From NCBI GenBank assembly GCA_043769275.1, contig JAYVJM010000013.1, positions 1 through 16,845 of the forward strand: a stretch of DNA of 16,845 nucleotides, in the 5' to 3' direction. The first letter of the stretch is position 1; the number at the start of each line of letters is the position of its first letter. The notes beneath the pieces were generated by a model. The model saw only the letters and a list, made by a program, of their open reading frames with translations, was not told where the DNA came from and made no database searches. Positions 1-6,521 of the stretch are shown here, one piece after another. Source of the stretch: JAYVJM01 sp043769275. Its GTDB lineage: Bacteria; Pseudomonadota; Gammaproteobacteria; Pseudomonadales; UBA7239. Made by a program: the position numbers and the translations under genes.

Positions 1-1
1 A

Positions 2-370
2 CGCGATAAAGCAGCGGCCATGCGCTTTTTTCACAAGGCAATGTTGGCCAACGGTTTTCCAGAAAAAGTTACTATGGATAAAAGCGGGGCAAACAAAGCA
101 GCCATTGATGAAATGAATGGCTCAATGAAAAAGCCGATGAGCGTGCGTCAGGTAAAATACCTCAACAATATCGTCGAGCAAGACCACAGGGCGGTAAAAC
201 AAATAACGAAATCCATGCTTGGCTTCAAGTCATTTTACGCTGCGAAAAGTGTATTGGCTGGAATCGAATTAATGCACATGATTCGTAAAGGTCAACTGAT
301 GCTCCAGGGCACAGTAGAGGTGTAGTTTGCCGATCAGTTTTATGCATTGGCTGGCTATAAGTCCGCCTGA
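2..370 (+). pseudogene. IS6-family transposase, 3' fragment with premature stop
   Basis: The reading frame is already open at the window edge (RDKAAAMRFFHKAM) and runs through two hallmarks of IS6 transposases: the second catalytic Asp in VTMDKSGAN (bases 77-79) and the catalytic Glu in VKYLNNIVEQDH. It stops at TAG (323-325). Copy 2 has TCT at that codon and continues for 15 more residues to a stop at 370 here, so the last 15 residues (FADQFYALAGYKSA-like tail) have been lost by a nonsense change. IS6 transposases cut and join DNA by a DDE mechanism. The lost tail lies after the catalytic residues, so loss of activity is likely but not certain, and the 5' half is unseen. Confidence 0.8.
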
Positions 371-407
371 TTTTAGGCTCGCAGGCAATATGCTTGGGTG
401 CTAACAG

Positions 408-424
408 TTAATGCGACAGCACCC
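408..424 (+). repeat. Right terminal inverted repeat of IS6 copy 1
   Basis: The sequence TTAATGCGACAGCACCC is the outward end of copy 1. It pairs with the left IR of copy 2 (642-658) with two mismatches, at the fourth and sixth bases from the tip; copy 2's own right end differs from its left end only at the sixth base. Confidence 0.8.
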
Positions 425-462
425 TTTGTTCAGCTCCATGTGTGGCTGGACAAGACTCCCGC

Positions 463-491
463 TTGACACATAAAAACTCACTCAGTAGAGT
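463..491 (+). promoter_or_regulatory. Sigma70 promoter of tRNA-Leu with GC-rich discriminator
   Basis: A perfect -35 TTGACA (463-468) stands 17 bases before TAGAGT (486-491), a 4/6 match to TATAAT. The next bases are GCGCG, a GC-rich discriminator of the kind known for stable-RNA promoters under stringent control. The expected start is near 498, about 28 bases before the mature tRNA. Control by ppGpp is inferred from the discriminator only. Confidence 0.75.
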
Positions 492-525
492 GCGCGACTG
501 CCTTGGCTTATCGTTGCCATGACAG

Positions 526-610
526 GCCCGGGTGGCGGAATGGTAGACGCGCTAGCTTCAGGTGTTAGTAGCTTATGGCTGTGGAGGTTCAAGTCCTCTC
601 CCGGGCACCA
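526..610 (+). tRNA. tRNA-Leu (anticodon CAG)
   Basis: This 85-base gene folds as a class II (long variable arm) tRNA. The acceptor stem is GCCCGGG (526-532) with CCCGGGC, then the discriminator A and an encoded CCA (608-610). The anticodon stem CTAGC/GTTAG encloses the loop TTCAGGT with anticodon CAG at 559-561, which reads CUG codons. The T arm is GGAGG-TTCAAGT-CCTCT, with one G-T pair. All stems are intact, so the gene looks functional although it lies between two decayed IS6 copies. IS-derived sequence starts only about 10 bases after the CCA, and no tRNA-specific terminator is visible before it. Confidence 0.95.
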
Positions 611-619
611 ATTCAATGT

Positions 620-642
620 GGTTCCGTCGCATTAACTGTTAG
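620..642 (-). repeat. Orphan IS6 right end, inverted
   Basis: These 23 bases are the exact reverse complement of 1276-1298, the right tip of copy 2, and abut the left IR of copy 2. No transposase sequence accompanies them. They look like the remnant of a third IS6 end left by a deletion or by recombination between copies. Confidence 0.75.
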
Positions 643-1299
643 GGTTCTGTCGCATTAAATGATGTCACTGAGTCAATCAGATAAACTGCTGCCTTTGAAA
701 AGAGAGTAAGTTTGTATGTTGGATACCAAAAGGATGCGGTTCCCGTTAGATGTAATTTTGGTTTGCATTCGTTGGTACGCAGCCTACCCATTAAGCTACC
801 GCCATCTTGAAGAAATGATGCAGGAGCGTGGTGTGTTTGTCGACCACTCTTCGATTAATCGCTGGGCGATCCGATTTCTGCCGTTGCTTGAAACAGTTTT
901 CCGCAAGAACAAGTGCCAAGTGGGCGGCAGTTGGCGTATGGATGAAACGTATATCAAAGTGAAAGGTGTAAAGCAGCCATTGATGAAATGAATAGCTCAA
1001 TGAAACAGTCGATGATCGTGCGTCAGGTAAAATACCTCAACAATATCGTCGAGCAAGACCACAGGGCAGTAAAACGAATAACGAAATCCATGCTTGGCTT
1101 CAAGTCATTTTACGCTGCGAAAAGTGTATTGGCTGGAATCGAATTAATGTACATGATTCGTAAAGGTCAACTGATGCTCCAAGGCGCAGTAGAGGTGTCT
1201 TTTGTCGATCAGTTTTATGCATTGGCTGGCTATAAGTCCGCCTAATTTTAGGCTCACAGGCAATATGCTTGGGTGCTAACAGTTAATGCGACGGAACCC
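642..1299 (+). mobile_element. IS6-family element with internal deletion (copy 2), 658 bp
   Basis: Both ends are visible: GGGTTCTGTCGCATTAA (642-658) and TTAATGCGACGGAACCC (1283-1299), a 17-base inverted repeat with one mismatch. IS6 elements are usually about 800 bp, so this copy is short by roughly 150-160 bp, which is consistent with the missing middle of its transposase. The flanks (AACTGTTA before, AAAAACCC after) are not an 8-bp target duplication, so the element is not a simple recent insertion. With its ends intact and its transposase broken it could be mobilised only in trans. Confidence 0.85.
716..1245 (+). pseudogene. IS6-family transposase, internally deleted and frameshifted
   Basis: The N-terminal part (from ATG 716, preceded by an AGAGAG-type ribosome site) reads as a typical IS6 transposase, with a helix-turn-helix region (PLSYRHLEEMMQERG, HSSINRW) and the first catalytic Asp in WRMDETYIKVKG. 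After VKGV, near base 969, the sequence jumps to the part matching copy 1 from base 95 onward. The join puts the 3' half out of frame, so the first frame ends at 991. The 3' half resumes in another frame (988-1245) with the catalytic Glu in NNIVEQDH and the complete C-terminus ending GYKSA. The region with the second catalytic Asp is gone, so no active enzyme can be made. Confidence 0.85.
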
Positions 1300-1649
1300 A
1301 AAAACCCCACTGTTCTACCCCATGTCTATTTTTATCAGGATAGGTCGATGTACGTGCTTGCCGCAAAGTAAAAGGGTTGTTTAATCCGGTGGCGTGCGTA
1401 TATTGGGGTGAAGTGTTTGAAAAAAGCATTGACAAACAGAACGTGGCGTACAACTCGTTTTACTCAATGGAGAGCTTAGGTTGTTTCGCTGTTTTACGGG
1501 TTGTTTGTGATTTGCGCAATGCATTCCGCAAGCGCAAATTTGTGCTCGCCCTACTTGCTAGGCAGGCCAGTATTGCGAGACCGATCTGCGTTGTGGTTTC
1601 TAGCTCAAAGATCAGCGCAGCGTAATAACGCACTCAAGAGGAGTTATTT
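1300..1649. other. Intergenic stretch before hpf; no recognisable gene
   Basis: This 350-base gap lies between IS6 copy 2 and hpf. In many gammaproteobacteria rpoN precedes hpf, but no frame here gives a recognisable RpoN C-terminus. One 82-codon frame with a TTG start (1377-1625) resembles nothing I know and lacks a ribosome site. A possible weak promoter is TTGTTT (1377-1382), 16 bases, TATATT (1399-1404), which would give hpf a leader of about 240 bases. Otherwise I see only the hpf ribosome site at the end. Confidence 0.5.
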
Positions 1650-1943
1650 ATGCGAGTAAATATCAGCGGTCACCATCTTGAATTGACACACTCCCTTCGG
1701 AGCTATGTCACCAGTAAATTAGACCGCCTCGAACGCTATCACGATAAAATAACGACTACCGATGTCACTCTATCTGTCGACAAATTGGAGCAAAAAGCAG
1801 AGGCTCGCTTGCACGTGCGAGGAGCCGATTTATTTGCTGATTCCGTATCCAACGACATGTATACAGCCATTGATACATTGACTGACAAACTCAATCGTCA
1901 ACTAATTCGCCATAAAGAGAAAAGCCTAGGTCAGCGTGGCTAA
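1650..1943 (+). CDS. hpf: Ribosome hibernation promoting factor, short form
   Basis: At 97 residues this is the short HPF form (the E. coli protein has 95). It starts MRVNISGHHLELT and ends with a basic tail (LNRQLIRHKEK), in the pattern of the S30AE/HPF family: a beta-alpha fold that binds the 30S subunit between head and body and helps convert 70S ribosomes to inactive 100S dimers in stationary phase. The start is set by a strong GAGGAG (about 1637-1642) before ATG 1650. A hairpin terminator follows 26 bases after the stop, so the gene appears to be transcribed alone. In Pseudomonas and E. coli hpf lies between rpoN and ptsN; neither neighbour is present here, and IS6 debris lies upstream. 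Confidence 0.9.
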   Translation: MRVNISGHHLELTHSLRSYVTSKLDRLERYHDKITTTDVTLSVDKLEQKAEARLHVRGADLFADSVSNDMYTAIDTLTDKLNRQLIRHKEKSLGQRG

Positions 1944-1969
1944 ATGTTCACGACTTATGATTCTACATT

Positions 1970-1999
1970 CCCCAGTGAAAACTGGGGTTCTCATTTTTT
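1970..1999 (+). terminator. Rho-independent terminator of hpf
   Basis: A perfect 7-bp stem CCCCAGT/ACTGGGG with a GAAA tetraloop (1970-1987) is followed by TTCTCATTTTTT. The opposite strand lacks a U-run after the hairpin, so it should act mainly on the plus strand. Confidence 0.85.
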
Positions 2000-2010
2000 G
2001 TAAACAACAT

Positions 2011-2670
2011 TTATTGCTCAAAATCATATGTGTACTGCGCCCGAGCTGAATCAAATGCAAGACGCAAACGCAACGGATCGAATGGCGACTTGAAAAATCC
2101 ATGGTAATGCGCCCGTGGATTAATCAGCACGATATTCCCTGAGTGCTCAATTAAATAATTGCCCCCGTCGCCTGACACTTTGGCAAATGCCACATTCAGA
2201 TCAGTAGCGACTTTTTGCAACGACATAAATTCACCTGTCACACCAGTAAAGCCCGTATTGAAATAGCGCACATAATCACGCAGCTTTTCTGGCGTATCAC
2301 GTGTTGGGTCTACCGACACAAAAACAATCTGCACGTCTTTTTCGGTATTTTCTTTTTGTAATTCCGCGTAAAACTTATTTAACACCCCCAACGTGGTCGG
2401 GCAAATATCGGGACAGTACGTAAAACCAAAAAACAGCAGCGTCCATTTATTTTTGAAATTTTGCGGCGTGAATGCTTTGTCATTTTGATCGAGTAATGAA
2501 AATTCACGAAAAATACGCGGCTTATCAAACATAATTGCGCCGTAATTTTCCATTTTCTCTTTATTGAAAATGGTTGGTTTCAGAAAGCGATGCACGAAAC
2601 CCGCTACCAAAACCGTCATAAACAACATGATCACTGTCACGGTTATTTTTACACGGCTGATGTTTTTCAT
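2011..2670 (-). CDS. SCO1/SenC copper chaperone for the CuA site
   Basis: SCO proteins are membrane-anchored thioredoxin-fold proteins that deliver copper to, or reduce the cysteines of, the CuA site in oxidase subunit II. This 219-residue protein has one N-terminal membrane segment (about 10-27) and a periplasmic domain. All three expected copper ligands are visible: C86 and C90 in TYCPDICP and H176 in LIEHSG. The family motif VSVDPTRDTP (about 118-127) is also present. It is the last gene of the minus-strand heme and assembly operon, 30 bases after ctaB/cyoE, with AGAGG about 12 bases before ATG. No hairpin terminator of its own is evident on the minus strand, and it converges on hpf. Confidence 0.93.
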   Translation of the reverse strand: MKNISRVKITVTVIMLFMTVLVAGFVHRFLKPTIFNKEKMENYGAIMFDKPRIFREFSLLDQNDKAFTPQNFKNKWTLLFFGFTYCPDICPTTLGVLNKFYAELQKENTEKDVQIVFVSVDPTRDTPEKLRDYVRYFNTGFTGVTGEFMSLQKVATDLNVAFAKVSGDGGNYLIEHSGNIVLINPRAHYHGFFKSPFDPLRLRLAFDSARAQYTYDFEQ

Positions 2671-2700
2671 GCGCTGACGGATACCTCTTAAACTACTTTT

Positions 2701-3609
2701 TCATCCCCGCATAGGCGGCATGGGCAACAGGTAGTGATCGCTCAACATAATCACGAACAGTGCCATCAAGTAAATAATGGAATACTTGAACGCATCCATA
2801 CCTGCATTTTTTTTTCCGCGATACAGTTGAACAGAGCGATATAAAAAACCAAAACCCAACACCAGCGCACCAATTAAATAAAGCCAACTAAACATACCGG
2901 TCACGAATGGCAACAAGGTAATAGCAATCAGCATCAGCGTGTACAGCACCACGTGCAATGCTGTAAGTTTTATGCCGTGCGTCACCGGCATCATCGGAAT
3001 TTTAGCTTTGGCGTAATCATCGCGGCGATGAATGGCCAACGCCCAAAAGTGTGGAGGAGTCCACGCAAAAATAATCAGCACCAGAAGCAGCGCATGACCC
3101 TGTATTTGATCTGTGACAGCAGTCCAGCCCAACAACGGCGGCACCGCACCGGCCAAGCCGCCAATAACGATGTTTTGCGGTGTGGCGCGTTTCAAAAAAC
3201 CAGTATAAATACCGGCATAACCGATCAAGGCGCCGAAGGTCAGCCACATAGTCAGGTCATTCGTAAATATTTTAAGCACCAGCATTCCGCTAACACCCAA
3301 CACGGCAGCATAAACAATGGCATGAAAATTACTGATGCGACCTTGTGCCACAGGGCGATTCATTGTGCGCTTCATGGTTAAGTCAATATGCTGATCGACA
3401 ATATGGTTGACCGTGGCAGCGGAAGCCGCGCACAACGCAATACCAAAATTGCCAAAAATCAGCACCTGCCACGGCACCATGCCAGGAACCGCCAACAACA
3501 TACCAATCAGCGATGTAAGCAACATGAGCGCCACAACATTAGGCTTGCACAACTCCAGATAATCGCGCCATAGCGCACCAAGTGAGTTGCTTATTTCACC
3601 GCTTATCAT
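2701..3609 (-). CDS. ctaB/cyoE: Protoheme IX farnesyltransferase (heme O synthase)
   Basis: This UbiA-family integral membrane enzyme attaches a farnesyl group from farnesyl diphosphate to heme B, giving heme O, the substrate of heme A synthase encoded just upstream. From the chosen start it has 302 residues. The first prenyl-diphosphate motif N68-x3-D72-x3-D76 followed by MKRTMNRP is intact, as is the second loop PPHFWALAIHRRDDYAKAKIPM (in two parts: HFWALAIHRR, then D197-D198). About nine membrane segments are expected. The frame is open up to 3702, but ATG 3609 is preferred: it has GAGAGAGAAG just upstream, lies 10 bases past the ctaA stop, and gives the usual N-terminus (WRDYLELCKPN at 14-24). 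Starts at 3633 or 3642 would overlap ctaA and lack a good ribosome site. Confidence 0.93.
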   Translation of the reverse strand: MISGEISNSLGALWRDYLELCKPNVVALMLLTSLIGMLLAVPGMVPWQVLIFGNFGIALCAASAATVNHIVDQHIDLTMKRTMNRPVAQGRISNFHAIVYAAVLGVSGMLVLKIFTNDLTMWLTFGALIGYAGIYTGFLKRATPQNIVIGGLAGAVPPLLGWTAVTDQIQGHALLLVLIIFAWTPPHFWALAIHRRDDYAKAKIPMMPVTHGIKLTALHVVLYTLMLIAITLLPFVTGMFSWLYLIGALVLGFGFLYRSVQLYRGKKNAGMDAFKYSIIYLMALFVIMLSDHYLLPMPPMRG

Positions 3610-3619
3610 GACTTCTCTC

Positions 3620-4726
3620 TCAACATACGACATCGGCTTCATTGAACTGCGGCTCTCGCCTGCGTAACGATGCGGGATAAACCTTCGCCGCCTGCAATGC
3701 AAGACACACCGTCCAAACGCGCTGGTTAAGCGTGACTAAACACAGCAAAAGCAGCGCACCTACGCAGTTATGCGCCACAGCGACCGGCAGCGGCAATGTA
3801 AAAAACACGTTACTCAACCCGAGTCCAATTTGCAGAAACAATACGCCAGTAATCAAAAAAGCCATACGCTGCGCGTGCGCCTCTTTGGTTTTGAGCAGCA
3901 CGACTACCAGCAGCAGCAATGTGCACGCAGTAAGAACGGCTCCTATACGATGAAAAAAATGAATCGCCACCCGCGCATGGCTGTGTAACTGCCCGCCAAG
4001 ATAGTTAGGCCCCACATGTTGAAACAAGTTAAAACCGTCTTTTATATCCATATTCGATGGCAACCATTCGTTTTGGCACATCGGCAGATCAGGGCAGGCG
4101 AGCGCGGCGTAATTAGCACTTGTCCACGCACCCAAGGCAATTTGAATAATCACAACCAGCAAGGCGACCACACACAGGCTACGCAGTTTATTGATGGCAT
4201 TGATTTGCTGTGGTGACACACGCCAGCGCGATCCGCTTAGACGCAAAACCAATAACCACAATAAAGCCAGCGTAGTAAAACCGCCCAACAAATGCGCGGT
4301 GACTACCTGCGGCCATAGTTTAAGCGTGACCGTCCACATACCAAACAACCCTTGCAGCACAATCAAAGCCACCAAAAATAGTGGCAAACGCTTAGGTTGG
4401 CCGAGCAAGCGTCCATAACGCAGCGCGAAACCCGCCAGCACTATCGTCAATACGCCCAAGCTACTGGCAAAAATACGGTGTGTCTGCTCTGGCCAAGTTT
4501 TGTCCGTCTCTACGGGCGTATCAACAAAAGACTGATTGGCCAATTGAATATCTGCCTCGCTGCTGGGAACCCACAAATGACCATAACATGTAGGCCAATC
4601 AGGACAGCCAAGACCGGCATGTGACAAGCGTGTAAACGCACCAAGTGCCACCACCACAGCAGCAACAATTACCGCCAGTAACGCAATGTAAAACGAAGGT
4701 CTATTTACCCCTTTTACTGCGGTCAT
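3620..4726 (-). CDS. ctaA: Heme A synthase (Cox15/CtaA)
   Basis: CtaA oxidises the C8 methyl of heme O to a formyl group, giving the heme A used by the aa3 oxidase encoded nearby. The 368-residue protein has eight expected membrane segments in two four-helix halves. The four conserved heme-ligand histidines are visible: H83 (EQTHRIF), H145 (TAHLLGG), H259 (FFHRIGA) and H319 (VAHNCVG). Each half also has an extracytoplasmic cysteine pair, CPDWPTC (41/47) and CPDLPMC (211/217), and E80 precedes the first His as expected. Its ATG shares one base with the upstream stop (TAATG), so translation is probably coupled. The tail after about residue 345 is charged and unremarkable. Confidence 0.94.
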   Translation of the reverse strand: MTAVKGVNRPSFYIALLAVIVAAVVVALGAFTRLSHAGLGCPDWPTCYGHLWVPSSEADIQLANQSFVDTPVETDKTWPEQTHRIFASSLGVLTIVLAGFALRYGRLLGQPKRLPLFLVALIVLQGLFGMWTVTLKLWPQVVTAHLLGGFTTLALLWLLVLRLSGSRWRVSPQQINAINKLRSLCVVALLVVIIQIALGAWTSANYAALACPDLPMCQNEWLPSNMDIKDGFNLFQHVGPNYLGGQLHSHARVAIHFFHRIGAVLTACTLLLLVVVLLKTKEAHAQRMAFLITGVLFLQIGLGLSNVFFTLPLPVAVAHNCVGALLLLCLVTLNQRVWTVCLALQAAKVYPASLRRREPQFNEADVVC

Positions 4727-5346
4727 TACTGCACACCCTTAAGAAGAAACTTCAAGTCTGTGATCACGTCTTTATAATCATCCAGTGCGGTGTAATACAT
4801 CATTACGAATCCGCGATCATCGACCAGATAAAAACGTGCAGGCTGAGTAGAAGACAAACTACTCTTTCCCGCAGGCGACGATTCAAGCAATCGATGCCAG
4901 TCGCCTGCATCGGCATAAAGTAATTGAACATCAGCCTGTTCCCGCGCCAACCATGCACGTGTTTCAGCATCTGGCGCGCCGCTGGTGAGCAGCCACACAC
5001 GACGAATATTATTTTGATATTTACCCAGTGCAGTACGCGTCTGCCGCTGCTCCCACATTTGCGTGCGACAAGCGGTATCACACTGCGCAGAACCCACAAC
5101 AAGAAATGTCCATATATCAGGCGATTCTTTAAAAATGTAGGCTGCGCCCTTATCGTCCCGCAAGGCTATGTTATTGATTTGCAGCGGAGGATTGATTAAT
5201 TCGCCGGCATTTTTAGTGCCAGACGGCAAGCCAATGCGCGTGTAATAAACAAAAGTCGCCAGCAGGACAACCGCAATCGGCAGCATCATGATGCTGATTA
5301 ATTGCCAACGCGCTTTCGCTATATTGATATATGAATTTTTTGTCAT
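4726..5346 (-). CDS. Membrane-anchored thioredoxin-like protein of the oxidase assembly operon
   Basis: I recognise this only as the conserved uncharacterised protein found between SURF1 and CtaA in Pseudomonas-type oxidase loci. It has 206 residues, one N-terminal membrane segment (about 17-35) and a periplasmic domain whose layout recalls SCO: a strand (IWTFLVVGSAQ), then C89-DTA-C93, and later RFYLVDDRG (171-179) where SCO proteins carry VLIN. The Cys pair has SCO spacing (CxxxC), but no His is found where SCO has its third copper ligand. A role in reducing or metallating the oxidase is inferred from context. It overlaps SURF1 by ATGA and ctaA by TAATG, so it sits in a tightly coupled unit. 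Confidence 0.8.
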   Translation of the reverse strand: MTKNSYINIAKARWQLISIMMLPIAVVLLATFVYYTRIGLPSGTKNAGELINPPLQINNIALRDDKGAAYIFKESPDIWTFLVVGSAQCDTACRTQMWEQRQTRTALGKYQNNIRRVWLLTSGAPDAETRAWLAREQADVQLLYADAGDWHRLLESSPAGKSSLSSTQPARFYLVDDRGFVMMYYTALDDYKDVITDLKFLLKGVQ

Positions 5347-6116
5347 TTTATATTTTCATTGTCTGATAGATTTTTATTTTCAGATACGGCATCGACACGG
5401 CGAAAACTGAATACAAGGTAAAAAATCAACAGCGCGACTGCCATACAAAACCACTGAACGGCATAGGCTACATGCTTGAGAGGCGACACATTAACCACTG
5501 GCCAGTTGACAGTCAAAGCGGATGACGACCCAGCCTGCAAGCGCACCATGACGGGCAGAATATCTACCTCCAGCTCACGCGCCAACGCCTTGGCGTGCAA
5601 ACGCTCGATACGACGCGGCCAACCTGGCTCAGCATACACATTACCATCAGCTAACCAATCTTGAATGGCGTACACTTCGCCGCGCTCGACAGCCCCCACG
5701 ACAGGGGGCGACCAAGTGGGCAACAGGCTGCGCAGTCGCGGCGCGATGACCCAGCCACGATTAACCAACACACGACGACCATCCATCAACCGCAGCACCC
5801 CAATTACGTTATACCCCATTCGTCCCTGCAGCCGCTGGTTATCAAGTAAAAAACTCTGCTGCTGCCATTCGCCCTGCAATAACACGGGCTGGTAGTGCAG
5901 CGCCTGCGGCTCGCCCATATTCAGATTGATCAAATCCATTGCTGGTCGTGCTTGCTGCAACTCGTAAGCTGCCTGTATTTCACGCTTTTTATCCGCACGC
6001 TGCAGCTGCCAAAACCCCAAAGTCACCATTAGTGGGAGCAGCAATACTGTCAGCAATGCCGTGCGCCATTCGAATATAAAACTACGTTTTGAACCGCTTA
6101 TATCCGCCATATACAT
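5343..6116 (-). CDS. SURF1 family cytochrome oxidase assembly protein
   Basis: SURF1/Shy1 proteins help insert heme a into oxidase subunit I. This 257-residue protein has the classic two-helix topology: an N-terminal membrane segment ending in the signature GFWQLQRADKK (about 34-44), a large periplasmic domain with GYNVIGVL and VLVNRGWV, and a C-terminal membrane segment (about 217-238, YAVQWFCMAVALL). It is the first gene of the downstream minus-strand unit. Two starts are close: ATG 6116 and ATG 6110 (MADISG). Neither has a clear ribosome site, and a possible -10 box lies only about 23 bases upstream, so the message may have a very short leader. The stop overlaps the next start as ATGA. Confidence 0.9.
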   Translation of the reverse strand: MYMADISGSKRSFIFEWRTALLTVLLLPLMVTLGFWQLQRADKKREIQAAYELQQARPAMDLINLNMGEPQALHYQPVLLQGEWQQQSFLLDNQRLQGRMGYNVIGVLRLMDGRRVLVNRGWVIAPRLRSLLPTWSPPVVGAVERGEVYAIQDWLADGNVYAEPGWPRRIERLHAKALARELEVDILPVMVRLQAGSSSALTVNWPVVNVSPLKHVAYAVQWFCMAVALLIFYLVFSFRRVDAVSENKNLSDNENIK

Positions 6117-6138
6117 CTAAATTTCAACACGGCGGGCG

Positions 6139-6146
6139 AGTATACT
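6139..6146. promoter_or_regulatory. Palindromic AGTATACT, possible -10 for both divergent genes
   Basis: The 8-base palindrome gives TATACT on both strands in the 56-base gap between SURF1 (minus) and the DUF2909 gene (plus). Transcripts would have leaders of roughly 15-20 bases. No convincing -35 is seen on either strand (TAAATT on the plus strand at 17 bases), so this is tentative. Confidence 0.35.
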
Positions 6147-6172
6147 GCGCCACCCAATTTTCTGGAGCCACC

Positions 6173-6445
6173 ATGTCTACAGCCCAATTAAAAATGATAA
6201 TTTTTGTGCTAATCGTGTTGATGCTCATCAGCCTATTCAACAGCTTGTTTGTGCTATTTCAAGACAATGGCGCACCAGAATCCAAACGCCTACTACATCG
6301 CTTAATTATTCGCGTATCGCTTGCTACCGCGCTACTCGCCACCATGATCTACGGCTTCTACAGCGGAAAACTGCACTCCAGCGCGCCGTGGAATAATCCA
6401 GCAGGCTTGCAGCAACCAAAAACGCAGCAGCCATCAAGCCCGTAG
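6173..6445 (+). CDS. DUF2909 family twin-transmembrane protein
   Basis: This 90-residue protein has two hydrophobic segments (about 8-28 and 44-64) separated by a short polar turn (QDNGAPESKRLL), and a proline-rich tail. It matches the DUF2909 small membrane proteins known beside SURF1 in gammaproteobacterial oxidase loci; their function is not known. The frame is open from 6089, but ATG 6173 has GGAG at 6164-6167 and begins just before the first membrane segment, so it is preferred. It is the only plus-strand gene inside the oxidase block and splits it into two minus-strand units. A role with the oxidase is inferred from position only. Confidence 0.8.
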   Translation: MSTAQLKMIIFVLIVLMLISLFNSLFVLFQDNGAPESKRLLHRLIIRVSLATALLATMIYGFYSGKLHSSAPWNNPAGLQQPKTQQPSSP

Positions 6446-6448
6446 AGA

Positions 6449-6475
6449 GGGAAAAAAGACCCGCAATGCGGGTCT
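6449..6475 (-). terminator. Rho-independent terminator after ctaE
   Basis: An 8-bp stem AGACCCGC/GCGGGTCT (6457-6464 with 6468-6475) is followed on the minus strand by TTTTTTCCC. It therefore ends the ctaC-ctaE transcript. The plus-strand tail (CTTCC) is poor, so the convergent DUF2909 message is less well served. Confidence 0.85.
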
Positions 6476-6521
6476 CTTCCATGATGCCGTCAACCATACA
6501 TCATAGGCCAGAGCCGCTATT

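Larger units (their letters stand above)
1..424 (+). mobile_element. IS6-family insertion sequence, 3' part (copy 1)
   Basis: This is the right-hand portion of an IS6-family (IS26-like) element; its left part lies outside the window. It holds the 3' half of a DDE transposase and ends in the inverted repeat TTAATGCGACAGCACCC at 408-424, which matches the right end of copy 2 (1283-1299) except near the tip. The region shared with copy 2 (about 95-424 against 970-1299) differs at roughly a dozen positions, so the two copies have diverged. The flank after the end starts TTTGTTCA; the matching left flank cannot be seen, so a target duplication cannot be tested. Confidence 0.85.

Noticed and set aside
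396..424. GGGTGCT/AGCACCC inverted repeat at the end of IS6 copy 1, as a terminator
   Set aside because: The loop is 15 bases and no U-run follows, and the right arm is the IS tip itself.
1..1299. A functional composite transposon carrying the tRNA
   Set aside because: Both transposases are broken and no matching target duplication is seen.
1428..1460. TTGACA at 1429-1434 as an hpf promoter
   Set aside because: No acceptable -10 box lies 16-18 bases downstream.
1377..1625. 82-codon plus-strand frame before hpf
   Set aside because: It starts at TTG without a ribosome site, is rich in Cys and Val without domain signs, and resembles no family I know.
2701..3702. Longer 333-residue heme O synthase
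   Set aside because: The extra N-terminus overlaps the ctaA end and is Arg-rich; ATG 3609 has the better ribosome site.
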